Below are positions 1 through 8,411 of a stretch of 64,000 bases of DNA, piece after piece (the first letter of the stretch is position 1; the number at the start of each line of letters is the position of its first letter). Location: positions 372,001-436,000 of the forward strand of contig CANMYO010000003.1 of assembly GCA_947502145.1 (NCBI GenBank), written 5' to 3'. The DNA comes from an uncultured Paracoccaceae bacterium (GTDB lineage Bacteria > Pseudomonadota > Alphaproteobacteria > Rhodobacterales > Rhodobacteraceae). The notes beneath the pieces were generated by a model. It worked only from the letters and a program-made list of their open reading frames with translations. It had not been told where the DNA came from and ran no database searches. A program made the position numbers and the translations under genes.

Positions 1-384
1 GAAAGTTTCCGCTGGATGGGCAACACCGGCTGCGGTCAGAAGAATGGGTTGCAGTCATTCCAGAAGAACTGGCAACGTCCGTTTCAGGCGGCCTTCCATG
101 ACAAGGTCTGCGTCGATGAGGCGCGTCTTTACATGGGGGAGTGGGCTGCGGCTTTTGGCCGGCAAGAGGCGACGCATGGCGGTGAATTCATGGGGGTTCC
201 GGCCACTGGCAAGCGTATCGAAATCCGTTACATGGATTTTTGGAAAGTCGAGGACGGACGCATCACCGACAATTACGTCATGGTCGATTTCCCGCACGTG
301 CTGGCGCAGCTTGGCGTGGACGTCTTTAACGGACATGGCTGGGAAAAATACGACCGGGGCGAAGAAGAGGCACCCGCACCATGA
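1..384 (+). CDS. NTF2/SnoaL-like protein, 5' end cut by window edge
   Basis: The reading frame is open from base 1, so the gene almost certainly begins upstream. An internal ATG at 16 has no ribosome binding site in front. The visible part is about 127 residues and ends in the pattern typical of SnoaL/NTF2-like folds: MDFWKVEDGRITDNY, then a hydrophobic VDFPHVLAQLGVDVF tail. NTF2-like proteins form cone-shaped alpha+beta barrels that act as dehydratases, isomerases, epoxide hydrolases or aldol cyclases, or have no known activity. The stop overlaps the next start (ATGA at 381), so the two are translationally coupled. It is the first of four such proteins in this cluster. The fold assignment is firm; the reaction is unknown. 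Confidence 0.75.
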   Translation, partial: ESFRWMGNTGCGQKNGLQSFQKNWQRPFQAAFHDKVCVDEARLYMGEWAAAFGRQEATHGGEFMGVPATGKRIEIRYMDFWKVEDGRITDNYVMVDFPHVLAQLGVDVFNGHGWEKYDRGEEEAPAP

Positions 385-1397
385 GCCATCTTGCGCATAA
401 GTTGGCGGTGAAGGCCTATGCCGATGCCTATGCACATCCAGGCGAGGCGGCGCGCGCGGCGGCCACGGCGACCCTTTTTGCTGCGGAAGCAAAGATCAAC
501 CTGTGTCATCCCTTTAACACGCTGGACGGGACGGATGCATATCTGACCCAGTTCTTTCGACCGCTGACACAGGCCTTTGACGGGCTGTACCGGCGCGATG
601 ATATCATCATGGGAGGCGCGTTTGAGGGTGCCGACTGGGTGGCTTGCCATGGCAATTATGTTGGCCGCTTCAGCCGCGATCTGTTGAACATCCGCGCGTC
701 TGGGCGGTTGGAGTATCTGCGGTTTGGTGAGTTTCACCGGTTCGAAGCCGGACAGGTTGTTGAAAGCTATATCTTCCTCGACCTGCCGCAACTGATGATC
801 GCCACGGATCAATGGCCCATCAAGGACAGCCCGGGCAAGGACCGCGGCTATACCGGGATGATCCCCGGACCCAATACGCAGGACGGTCTGTTGTTGTACG
901 ACACGGACCCGGCGGCGGGGCAGGTCTCTTACCAGCTGGTCACGGATATGTTGTCCAAGCTGGCCACCAAGGACGAAGGCTGGCGGCCCTATTGGCATGA
1001 CAACATGGTCTGGTACGGCCCGGCCGCCTTTGGGTCATTCATTGGCGTTGAGGACTTTGCCGGATTCCAGGTGCCGTTTGAAAACGCCTTTTCATACTGG
1101 GGTGGCGGGTCGTCCGGCAACGGGGTCACTGTCCATTTTACCCGGTTTGGTGATGGTGACTACACATGCTCGGGCGGGTGGCCGTCGCTGATGGCTGTGC
1201 GGCGTGACGCCTTCCTCGATCAACCGGCCACGACCGATACGCTGTTGATGCGTGTCTGTGACTGGTGGCGGCGCGAAGGTGACCTGCTTGTCGAAAACTG
1301 GGTCTTCGTCGATATCCCCGATGTGCTTTTGCAGATGGGCTGTGACCTGTTTGAAGGTCACCATCAGGTGGCCCCCGGTCCGCGGTATCAGGGATGA
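381..1397 (+). CDS. Two-domain NTF2/SnoaL-like protein
   Basis: The product is 338 residues, about twice a single NTF2-like domain. The first repeat covers roughly residues 10-145 (motifs CHPFNTLDG and GEFHRFEAGQVVESY). The second covers roughly 200-330 (NMVWYGPAAFG, CDWWRREGDLLVENW, then VDIPDVLLQMGCDLF). Both repeats end in the same acidic-aromatic strand followed by a hydrophobic helix, as in the preceding gene, which points to tandem duplication. The start overlaps the upstream stop (ATGA), and its own stop overlaps the next start. No signal peptide is present, so it should be cytoplasmic. The catalytic role is unknown; a dehydratase, isomerase or hydrolase step in the cluster's pathway is an inference. 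Confidence 0.8.
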   Translation: MSHLAHKLAVKAYADAYAHPGEAARAAATATLFAAEAKINLCHPFNTLDGTDAYLTQFFRPLTQAFDGLYRRDDIIMGGAFEGADWVACHGNYVGRFSRDLLNIRASGRLEYLRFGEFHRFEAGQVVESYIFLDLPQLMIATDQWPIKDSPGKDRGYTGMIPGPNTQDGLLLYDTDPAAGQVSYQLVTDMLSKLATKDEGWRPYWHDNMVWYGPAAFGSFIGVEDFAGFQVPFENAFSYWGGGSSGNGVTVHFTRFGDGDYTCSGGWPSLMAVRRDAFLDQPATTDTLLMRVCDWWRREGDLLVENWVFVDIPDVLLQMGCDLFEGHHQVAPGPRYQG

Positions 1398-2113
1398 ACG
1401 ATTGGGACTCCTCTGCTGCGTCATGGATTACGCAAATCGGACAGGACGGTGACGCAACCCGACGCGACATCCTTGATGCACCGATGGTTGCGGCCCTTCC
1501 GGCGCAGGGCCATGCCCTTGACGTTGGCTGCGGCGAAGGACGGTTTTGCAGAATGATGCAGGCCGCTGGGCTGACCACTGTCGGTCTTGACCCGACAGCG
1601 GCGCTTTTGGATGCGGCCCGCGACCGCGACCCAACGGGCAGCTACACAAAGTCCCGCGCCGAGGCTTTGCCGTTCCCAGCGGCGCATTTTGATGTTGTGG
1701 TGTTTTATCTCACGCTGATTGATATTCCCGACATGCCCGCCGCCATCGCCGAGGCCGCACGTGTGCTCAAGCCCGGCGGGCGGCTGTTGATTGCCAACAT
1801 GCACCCCCATGCGACCGCGCGCCCCCGTGACTGGGGCGGCACGGGGGGCAATTGGGCGCAAGGCCGCCGGTTCTTTGCCATTGATGACATGATGCAGGAC
1901 CGCGCCAACTGGTACGAATGGGCCGGGATCAGGGTGAAAAACCATCATCGCCCGCTGTCCGCCTATATGAATGCCTGTTTGGCCGAAGGACTTGACTTAC
2001 GTCTATTCGACGATCCGCCGTACACAGGGCAAGACCCTGATATTGCAGATAAATTTACCCGTATGCCCTGGGTTTTTCTGATGGCCTGGGACAAACCGCA
2101 GATCTCTGATTGA
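1394..2113 (+). CDS. Class I SAM-dependent methyltransferase
   Basis: This is a 239-residue Rossmann-fold methyltransferase. The SAM-binding motif I, LDVGCGEGRFCRMM, lies near residues 41-54. It is followed by an acidic GLDPT strand end and, around residues 105-135, by a post-motif that includes AARVLKPGGRLLIAN. It resembles the UbiE/MenG-like Methyltransf_11/25 families, which methylate small molecules. The start overlaps the preceding stop by four bases. The substrate cannot be read from the sequence. Its place among NTF2-like proteins and dehydrogenases suggests that it modifies a pathway metabolite, but a repair or detoxification role is equally possible. Confidence 0.85.
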   Translation: MNDWDSSAASWITQIGQDGDATRRDILDAPMVAALPAQGHALDVGCGEGRFCRMMQAAGLTTVGLDPTAALLDAARDRDPTGSYTKSRAEALPFPAAHFDVVVFYLTLIDIPDMPAAIAEAARVLKPGGRLLIANMHPHATARPRDWGGTGGNWAQGRRFFAIDDMMQDRANWYEWAGIRVKNHHRPLSAYMNACLAEGLDLRLFDDPPYTGQDPDIADKFTRMPWVFLMAWDKPQISD

Positions 2114-2125
2114 AAGGACGCCACG

Positions 2126-3454
2126 ATGGCAATCCGCCACCTCAAGAAAGCCCGCTCGGCCGAAGCACGCGCCGAAGATGATGCCAAGACCAGCGCAGTT
2201 GTCGCGGCCACCTTGAAAGATATCGAAACCCGCGGCGATGCGGCGGTCAAAGAACTGGCTGTCAAATTCGACAACTATGACCGCGACAGTTATCGGCTAA
2301 GCGAGGATGAAATCGCGGCGATCATGGCCAAGGTCAGCGACCGCGATATGGCGGATATCAAATTTGCACAGGCGCAGGTGGTGAACTTTGCCCAGGCGCA
2401 ACGTGACTCGATGCTCGACATCGAGGTTGAAACCCTGCCCGGCGTTATCCTTGGCCACAAGAACATCCCCGTTCAATCGGTGGGCTGTTATGTGCCGGGC
2501 GGCAAATTCCCCATGGTTGCCTCTGCGCATATGTCGGTCGCCACGGCGAAGGTTGCAGGCGTGCCGCGCATCATCGCCTGCACCCCGCCATTCAACGGAG
2601 AGCCGAACCCGGCGGTGATTGCGGCGATGCATCTTGGCGGCGCGCATGAGATTTATGTACTGGGCGGCATTCAGGCAGTTGGGGCAATGGCCATTGGCAC
2701 CGAAACGATTGATCCGGTGCATTTGCTTGTTGGTCCCGGCAATGCCTTTGTCGCAGAGGCAAAGCGTCAGTTGTTCGGGCGCGTTGGCATCGACCTGTTT
2801 GCCGGTCCGACCGAAACGATGGTGATTGCTGACGAAACCGTTGATGCAGAAATCTGTGCGACCGACCTGCTGGGGCAGGCAGAGCATGGCTATAACTCGC
2901 CGGCTGTTCTGCTGACCAATTCTGAAAGGCTCGCCAAGGACACGCTGAGCGAAATTGATCGGATTCTGGGCATTCTGCCAACAGCGGGCACAGCCAAGGT
3001 CAGCTGGGATGATTATGGCGAAGTGATCGTGTGCGACACCTACGAGGAAATGTTGGCCGTCGCCGATGACATTGCGTCCGAACATGTGCAGGTGATGACA
3101 GATCGTGATGACTGGTTCCTTGAAAACATGACCTGCTATGGTGCGCTGTTTCTTGGGGCGCGCACCAATGTCGCCAACGGCGACAAGGTCATTGGCACCA
3201 ATCACACGCTGCCAACCAAGAAAGCGGGGCGCTATACCGGCGGATTGTGGGTCGGCAAGTATTTGAAAACGCATAGCTATCAAAAGGTCACCACCGATGA
3301 GGCAGCAGCCGAGATTGGTGCCTATGGGTCACGTCTGTGTTTGCTCGAAGGCTTTGTCGGCCATGCGGAACAGTGCAATCTGCGGGTGCGGCGATATGGC
3401 GGGATCAACGTCCCCTATGGTGCGCCGGCCCCCTACAAGGATGCTGCCGAGTGA
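2126..3454 (+). CDS. HisD-superfamily zinc/NAD dehydrogenase (HpsN-like, probably not histidine biosynthesis)
   Basis: The product is 442 residues and aligns along its length with histidinol dehydrogenase, a zinc enzyme that oxidises a primary alcohol to an acid with two NAD. The expected metal and catalytic residues are visible: Q251 and H254 (LLGQAEHG), E319-H320 (ASEHVQVM), D353 ([10 protein letters not shown]) and H413 ([12 protein letters not shown]). The segment [17 protein letters not shown] is of the kind found in catabolic HisD paralogues such as sulfopropanediol dehydrogenase HpsN, as I recall that family. No other his gene is nearby, and NTF2-like, SDR and LacI genes flank it. A good Shine-Dalgarno (AAAGGA) precedes the ATG. 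I infer oxidation of a hydroxymethyl group to a carboxylate in a catabolic route; true histidinol dehydrogenase is less likely. Confidence 0.85.
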   Translation: MAIRHLKKARSAEARAEDDAKTSAVVAATLKDIETRGDAAVKELAVKFDNYDRDSYRLSEDEIAAIMAKVSDRDMADIKFAQAQVVNFAQAQRDSMLDIEVETLPGVILGHKNIPVQSVGCYVPGGKFPMVASAHMSVATAKVAGVPRIIACTPPFNGEPNPAVIAAMHLGGAHEIYVLGGIQAVGAMAIGTETIDPVHLLVGPGNAFVAEAKRQLFGRVGIDLFAGPTETMVIADETVDAEICATDLLGQAEHGYNSPAVLLTNSERLAKDTLSEIDRILGILPTAGTAKVSWDDYGEVIVCDTYEEMLAVADDIASEHVQVMTDRDDWFLENMTCYGALFLGARTNVANGDKVIGTNHTLPTKKAGRYTGGLWVGKYLKTHSYQKVTTDEAAAEIGAYGSRLCLLEGFVGHAEQCNLRVRRYGGINVPYGAPAPYKDAAE

Positions 3455-4497
3455 GTGACTATGCCGCCCATCGCGCTTTGCTTGACCCTGTCAGATCCGC
3501 CATGCGGGACTGGGATGGCAAGGCCGTGCGGGCGGCACTTCATGCGGTGATGGCGCCGGGCGTGCAGGTGCACATGTGCCACCCATTTGGGGATTTGACC
3601 GGGGCGGATGCCTTCTTTGACGGGGTGATGGCACCGTTGCAGACCGCAATGCCGGACGTGGAACGCCGCGACTGGATCGTAATGGCTGGCCCTGATGATC
3701 ATGGCTATGATTGGATTGGCTGTGCCGGGCATTATGTTGGCACGTTCCTGCGGCCATTCCTCGACATCCCGATGACCGGTCATCTGGCCCATATGCGGTT
3801 TCACGAATTCTATCGCGTTGCTGGGGGCCGTGTGGTTGAAGTGCAGGCGATCTGGGATATCCCCGAGCTGATGATGCAGGCCGGTGCCTGGCCCATGGCA
3901 CCAAGCCTTGGCCGCGAATGCTGGATTCCGGGTCCGGCCAGTCAGGATGGATTGCGTCAGGGTGCCTATGATCAGGCTGCAAGCGAAAGCGCCAAGGCGC
4001 ATGTCCTGGCGATGCTGGCGGCAATGGGCCGCCACCCGCAGGAACCGCCCGAGGCGATGGAGATGCCGAAGTTCTGGCATCCGCAGATGAACTGGTACGG
4101 CCCCGCGGGCATCGGAACTGGCCGTGGCGTGGCAGGGTTTCGCAACTGGCATCAGATTCCATTCCTTGCGGCGATGCCGGACCGGGGCAAGTATCGCGAC
4201 ACCATGGGCTATCACTTTTTTGGCGATGGCCCTTATGTCGCTGTGACCGGCTGGCCCAACATGAAACAGACGCTCTCCCTGGGCGGTTGGCTTGGCCTTG
4301 CGCCCACTGGCACAACCCTGACCATGTGCAGCCTCGACTTCTGGCGGCTCGAAAACGGCAGGATCCGCGAAAACTGGGTGCTGCTTGATATGCTGGATAT
4401 CTATCGGCAGCTGGGCGTCGATGTCCTGGCGCGCATGGGTGAGTTTAACAAGGCGCGGGCCGCGGGGCCGCTGCCGATCGCAAAGGACTACAGCTGA
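3451..4497 (+). CDS. Two-domain NTF2/SnoaL-like protein
   Basis: I chose the GTG at 3451 because it overlaps the upstream TGA (GTGA) and gives 348 residues beginning [11 protein letters not shown]. The longer open frame runs back into the dehydrogenase gene. As in the 381-1397 product there are two NTF2-like repeats. The first is at roughly 10-150 ([31 protein letters not shown]). The second is at roughly 205-330 ([50 protein letters not shown]). The two proteins are clearly paralogues. The stop overlaps the SDR start as TGATG. Function is unknown beyond the fold; soluble, no signal peptide. Confidence 0.8.
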   Translation: MSDYAAHRALLDPVRSAMRDWDGKAVRAALHAVMAPGVQVHMCHPFGDLTGADAFFDGVMAPLQTAMPDVERRDWIVMAGPDDHGYDWIGCAGHYVGTFLRPFLDIPMTGHLAHMRFHEFYRVAGGRVVEVQAIWDIPELMMQAGAWPMAPSLGRECWIPGPASQDGLRQGAYDQAASESAKAHVLAMLAAMGRHPQEPPEAMEMPKFWHPQMNWYGPAGIGTGRGVAGFRNWHQIPFLAAMPDRGKYRDTMGYHFFGDGPYVAVTGWPNMKQTLSLGGWLGLAPTGTTLTMCSLDFWRLENGRIRENWVLLDMLDIYRQLGVDVLARMGEFNKARAAGPLPIAKDYS

Positions 4498-5261
4498 TGG
4501 AGCTTCCGCAGACCCCTTCCTTCAATCTCACTGGCAAGCGTGCGCTTGTCGCTGGTGCCTCAAGCGGGATCGGACTGGGCTGTGCTGTGGCACTGGCCAG
4601 GGCAGGGGCCGAGGTGCTGCTTGCCGCGCGCTCTGCCGACAAGTTGCAAACGGCGGTCGACGCAATGACAAAGGCCGGCATGGCCGCCAGCGCGCTGACC
4701 CTGGATGTGGCAGATATTCCCGCAACCGAAGCCGCCGTCGCCGCGCATGGCCCCTTCGACATCCTTGTGAATTCCGCTGGCCTGGCCCGGCACGGCCCCG
4801 CGCTGGACACGACAGAGTCGGATTTTGATGCGGTGTCCGGCCTGAACATCAAAGGCGCCTACTTTCTGACCCGCGCGGTCGCAAAAGGTCTGATCAGCGC
4901 TGGAAAGCCCGGCAGCCTGATCAACATCTCCAGCCAGATGGCCCATGTCGGCGGGATTGACAGGGCTGTCTATTGTGCCACCAAACACGCGGTCGAAGGC
5001 TTCACCAAGGCGATGGCCATCGAATGGGGCAAGCAGGGCATCCGGGTTAACACTGTTTGCCCGACATTCATTGTGACGCCCCTGACCCAAGCGACATTTG
5101 ACAATCCCGAACGCGCGGCCTGGATCATGGACAAGATCAAGCTAGGCCGGGTGGGCGAAGTCAGCGACATCATGGGCCCTGTGGTCTACCTCGCCTCTGA
5201 CGCAAGCGCGCTGATGACAGGCACCCATCTGCTGATTGACGGAGGTTGGACAGCCGACTGA
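4497..5261 (+). CDS. Short-chain dehydrogenase/reductase
   Basis: This is a 254-residue classical SDR. The nucleotide-binding GASSGIG is at residues 20-26, NSAG at 92-95, a catalytic serine near 145, and the YxxxK pair at Y159 and K163. The C terminus ends in the usual DGGW. The residue at the end of the second strand is Arg (AARS), which is compatible with NADP or NAD. Classical SDRs of this size oxidise or reduce secondary alcohols and sugar or polyol derivatives. The gene overlaps both neighbours (TGATG junctions at 4497 and at 5259-5263). The substrate is unknown; it should act with the HisD-like enzyme on the same hydroxylated compound. Confidence 0.9.
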   Translation: MELPQTPSFNLTGKRALVAGASSGIGLGCAVALARAGAEVLLAARSADKLQTAVDAMTKAGMAASALTLDVADIPATEAAVAAHGPFDILVNSAGLARHGPALDTTESDFDAVSGLNIKGAYFLTRAVAKGLISAGKPGSLINISSQMAHVGGIDRAVYCATKHAVEGFTKAMAIEWGKQGIRVNTVCPTFIVTPLTQATFDNPERAAWIMDKIKLGRVGEVSDIMGPVVYLASDASALMTGTHLLIDGGWTAD

Positions 5262-6280
5262 TGGCCCAGGACAAGGTCACATCACTGGATGTTGCCAAGC
5301 GGGCAGGCGTCAGCCAGTCCGCCGTCAGCCGTGTCTTTACCCCCGGCGCGTCAGCCAGCCCCAAAACGGTGGAAAAGGTCAAGGCCGCCGCCTCAGCGCT
5401 TGGCTATCGCCCCAATATGATGGCGCGCGCGATGATCACGGGCAAGAGCCGCATTATCGGACTGATCGTTGCCTACCTGGACAACCAGTTCTACCCGCTG
5501 GCTTTGGAAGGGCTGTCAAACGCATTGCAGGCGCAGGGTTATCACCTGCTGGTCTTTACCGCGTCCAATGCCCAGGACCGCGTGACCGAGATCGTGCAGG
5601 ACCTGATGGATTATCAGGTCGATGGGATCATCACAGCCAGCGTTGGCATGTCCAACGACCTCACGGCAAGATGTGCTGCGGCGGGCATTCCGGTGGTGAT
5701 GTTCAACCGTGGCCAGGACGAAACAGAGATTTCCGCCGTGACCAGCGCCAATGTTGCAGGCGGGCGCAAGGCGGCAGATTTTCTGATGGCGGCCGGGCAT
5801 CGCCATATCGGCCATATCAGCGGCTGGCAGGGATCCTCGACCGGGCGCGACCGCCAACGTGGGTTTCTGGGCGCGCTGGCCGCCGCGGGACATGTGCCAA
5901 CACATGTCATCGACGGCATGTATGACCGCCAGATTGCCGGAGATGCCGCCCTGACGATGATGGACAGTGCGACCCCTCCGGACGCGATCTTTGTCGGCAA
6001 CGATCATATGGCGTTTGCGGTGATGGATGCGCTGCGCAGCCGCGGCATCAGAATTCCTGATGATACGGCAATCATTGGATATGACGACGTGCCTGCCGCG
6101 GCCTGGGCGGCCTATGACCTGACAACGGTGCGCCAGCCTGTGAACCAGATGGTGCAGGCGACGACCGAACTTATTCTGGCTCAGATCACCGACCCCGACG
6201 CCCCGGCGCGCCGGATCGAGATTGACGGCCCCCTGATCACACGCGGCTCTGCGCCGCAAAACCAAAGGACCAAGACATGA
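5261..6280 (+). CDS. LacI-family transcriptional regulator
   Basis: The ATG at 5261 overlaps the SDR stop and has a GGAGG-like site at 5241-5245, giving 339 residues. The N-terminal helix-turn-helix (VTSLDVAKRAGVSQSAVSRV) and the hinge region (GYRPNMMARAMITGKSRIIG) are typical of LacI/GalR repressors. A periplasmic-binding-protein-like sensor domain follows from about residue 60. The regulator is embedded in the operon rather than at its edge, which suggests autoregulation together with the catabolic genes and a sugar-like or polyol-like inducer. Its operator is probably upstream of the window; I could not find a convincing palindrome in the gaps visible here. Confidence 0.92.
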   Translation: MAQDKVTSLDVAKRAGVSQSAVSRVFTPGASASPKTVEKVKAAASALGYRPNMMARAMITGKSRIIGLIVAYLDNQFYPLALEGLSNALQAQGYHLLVFTASNAQDRVTEIVQDLMDYQVDGIITASVGMSNDLTARCAAAGIPVVMFNRGQDETEISAVTSANVAGGRKAADFLMAAGHRHIGHISGWQGSSTGRDRQRGFLGALAAAGHVPTHVIDGMYDRQIAGDAALTMMDSATPPDAIFVGNDHMAFAVMDALRSRGIRIPDDTAIIGYDDVPAAAWAAYDLTTVRQPVNQMVQATTELILAQITDPDAPARRIEIDGPLITRGSAPQNQRTKT

Positions 6281-7257
6281 CCGCCTATATGAACCGATGG
6301 ACGGATTTTCCCGACTATATCATCGGCATCACCAAAGAAATTTGGGAAGATCGCGGGGTGGGGACGCTAGACCATTATTATGCCAAGGACATTCCGGTCC
6401 GCTCACCCATGGGCATAACCATGGGCAACGCAGCGGTGAAGGCCGCCACCATGGCGACGATCAATGAATTTCCCGACCGGCAGCTTTTTGGCGAGGATGT
6501 GATCTGGAGCGAGGATGAAACCGGCCTGCTGTCCTCGCACCGCCTGAATACAGTGGCAACGCATCTGCATGACGGGGCCTTTGGCAAGGCGACCGGCAAG
6601 AAATGGAACGTGCGGGTAATCGCAGATTGCGCCGTGCGTGGTGAGACGATCTTTGATGAATGGCTGATCCGGGATTATGGCGGCATCGTGCGCCAGCTGG
6701 GCATGGATCCAGCGGCCTATGCGGCAGAGCTGATCAAAAAAGAGGGCGGCCCCGACAAGGCCGCGATGCCCTTCACCCCGGCCATTGATGTGGATGGTGG
6801 TTACCACGGCACCGGCAACGACAATGAATGGGGCGCGCGTTATGCCGAAACGCTCACCCGCATCATGGCCATGGATTTTACTCATATTCACCGGACCTAT
6901 GACCGGGCCGTCATTGGCGAATATCCCGGAGCGCAGACGCTGATTTCAGCCGAAGAATGCACGAAATTCTGGGTTGGTCTGCGGTCGTCTTTCCCGAATG
7001 CGACGTTCACGATCCATCATCAAATCGGGATGGATGGCGGGATGTTGTCGCCCAGAGCCGCCATCCGCTGGAGCCTTGACGGCCGTCATGATGGATGGGG
7101 CACCTTTGGTGCGCCAACCGGTGCGCCGGTGCACATTATGGGGATGTGTCACGCCGAATATGGTCCCTTTGGACCCGATGGCGTCGGCCTGCGTCGTGAA
7201 TTTGCGCTTTATGATGAAATCGCGATCTGGAAACAGATCCTGATGCATCAGGGTTAG
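6277..7257 (+). CDS. Two-domain NTF2/SnoaL-like protein
   Basis: The product is 326 residues, and its start overlaps the regulator stop (ATGA). Two NTF2-like repeats can be made out, roughly residues 10-150 and 195-320. Motifs include MGNAAVKAATMATINEFPD and DEWLIRDYGGIVRQLGMD in the first, and RAAIRWSLDGRHDGWG and FALYDEIAIWKQILMH in the second. It is more divergent from the other three than they are from each other. Several exposed His, Asp and Trp residues could form an active-site pocket, but no known catalytic signature is certain. The gene ends the first tightly overlapped block; 112 bases without a recognisable gene follow before the cupin gene. Confidence 0.75.
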   Translation: MTAYMNRWTDFPDYIIGITKEIWEDRGVGTLDHYYAKDIPVRSPMGITMGNAAVKAATMATINEFPDRQLFGEDVIWSEDETGLLSSHRLNTVATHLHDGAFGKATGKKWNVRVIADCAVRGETIFDEWLIRDYGGIVRQLGMDPAAYAAELIKKEGGPDKAAMPFTPAIDVDGGYHGTGNDNEWGARYAETLTRIMAMDFTHIHRTYDRAVIGEYPGAQTLISAEECTKFWVGLRSSFPNATFTIHHQIGMDGGMLSPRAAIRWSLDGRHDGWGTFGAPTGAPVHIMGMCHAEYGPFGPDGVGLRREFALYDEIAIWKQILMHQG

Positions 7258-7369
7258 GGCACGGTGCAAACCCTTCGCAGATCTTTCTTATCCAATGTCG
7301 GGCCCGCGCTGCGCGCCCTCATGCTGGCGGCGATCTTGCCGTCACCCAACCAATCGAAAAGGAAACAAA

Positions 7370-8335
7370 ATGACCCCCGCTGAGATGGAAGCCCGCATCG
7401 TTCGATACGGCGACCTGCAACCCTGCAAGACCGCCTTTATCGACGCGCATACGCCGGGCAGCGACCAGAAAGAGAACTTCACCATTATCGGTGGAGGCGT
7501 CTCGGAAAGCCCGGACCAGCACGTCCATATCGGTATCCCGCATGGGTTCAATATCGGTGCTGCCGGTCAACCGCCCAAATGCCGCAATTCGCTGCACAGC
7601 CATCGCACCGCCGAAGTCTTTTTTGTTCTCAAGGGGCGCTGGCGTTTCTTCTGGGGGCGGTATGGCACCGCAGGCGAGGTTGTTCTGGAAGAAGGCGATA
7701 TTTTCAACATCCCGACCGGGATTTTCCGGGGATTTGAAAACATCGGCACCGACTACGGAATGATCATGGCGATCCTGGGCGGTGACGACGCCGGGGGCGG
7801 TGTCATCTGGGCACCGCAAGTGATCGAGGATGCCACCGACCACGGTCTGGTACTTGGTGAAAACGGCAAACTCTATGACAGTAAGAAGGGACAGTCCCTC
7901 CCCGATGGTGTCGGTCCGATGCCGCTTTTGACCGAAGAGGAACTGAAGACCTATCCCGAGCCGAGCACTGCGGACGTCATTCCGGGCTATGTCGGGCGGT
8001 ATTGGGACATGGTTGCGATGGCCGACAAGACACCGGCCATGGTGATCGGCGAAAATGCGATGCTGAAGGACAAGCCGGGGTTTGAGGTCAGTTTGATCAC
8101 CCGTGAAAGTGCAAGTGACGCGATGCACAGTCACCCCTACCCATCGGTGTTGATGCCGATGTTTGGCCATTGGAAGGTGACATGGGACGGCGGCGCGGCC
8201 ACCTTGGCACCTGGCGACACCATGTCGATGCCGGAAAACATCGCCCATGCGGTCGTCCCTTCCATGACCGGTCATGCCTCGCTTTACCATGTGGTTGCGA
8301 CCAGCGACCCGGCCGGCGCGACCTGGAAAGGTTAA
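7370..8335 (+). CDS. Bicupin domain protein
   Basis: The ATG at 7370 follows an AAAAGGAAAC ribosome site and gives 321 residues. The frame stays open upstream, but those codons lack a site. Cupin motif 1 appears at about residue 78 (SLHSHRTAEVFFVLKGRW), with His residues for metal binding and the EEGDIFNIPTG motif 2 after it. A second, weaker cupin near the C terminus has HSHPYPSVLMPMFGHW and APGDTMSMPENIAHAV. Bicupins of this size include gentisate-type dioxygenases, isomerases and sugar-binding proteins. A metal-dependent oxygenase or isomerase step is plausible; the substrate is unknown. Confidence 0.85.
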   Translation: MTPAEMEARIVRYGDLQPCKTAFIDAHTPGSDQKENFTIIGGGVSESPDQHVHIGIPHGFNIGAAGQPPKCRNSLHSHRTAEVFFVLKGRWRFFWGRYGTAGEVVLEEGDIFNIPTGIFRGFENIGTDYGMIMAILGGDDAGGGVIWAPQVIEDATDHGLVLGENGKLYDSKKGQSLPDGVGPMPLLTEEELKTYPEPSTADVIPGYVGRYWDMVAMADKTPAMVIGENAMLKDKPGFEVSLITRESASDAMHSHPYPSVLMPMFGHWKVTWDGGAATLAPGDTMSMPENIAHAVVPSMTGHASLYHVVATSDPAGATWKG

Positions 8336-8348
8336 TTTTGTTAAGATT

Positions 8349-8373
8349 CCCGGCAGCATGGGTTGTTGCCGGG
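8349..8373 (+). promoter_or_regulatory. Intercistronic hairpin
   Basis: A perfect 7-bp inverted repeat (CCCGGCA / TGCCGGG) with an 11-base loop lies 13 bases after the cupin stop and about 40 bases before the next start. No T run follows, so it is not a classic intrinsic terminator. Related GTTGCC words recur just downstream. It may stabilise or attenuate the mRNA between the upper and lower halves of the cluster. Confidence 0.5.
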
Positions 8374-8411
8374 ATGTTGCCATGATGTTGCTTACCAAAA
8401 AGGACCGTGCG

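Noticed and set aside
2297-3283. 328-codon open frame on the minus strand
   Set aside because: It is the antisense shadow of the HisD-like gene; no family motif, no ribosome site, and the plus frame has a complete active site.
4385-4828. Open frame of 147 codons across the NTF2-like/SDR junction
   Set aside because: It overlaps two well-supported coupled genes and its sequence is Arg/Cys-rich as expected of a shifted frame in GC-rich DNA.
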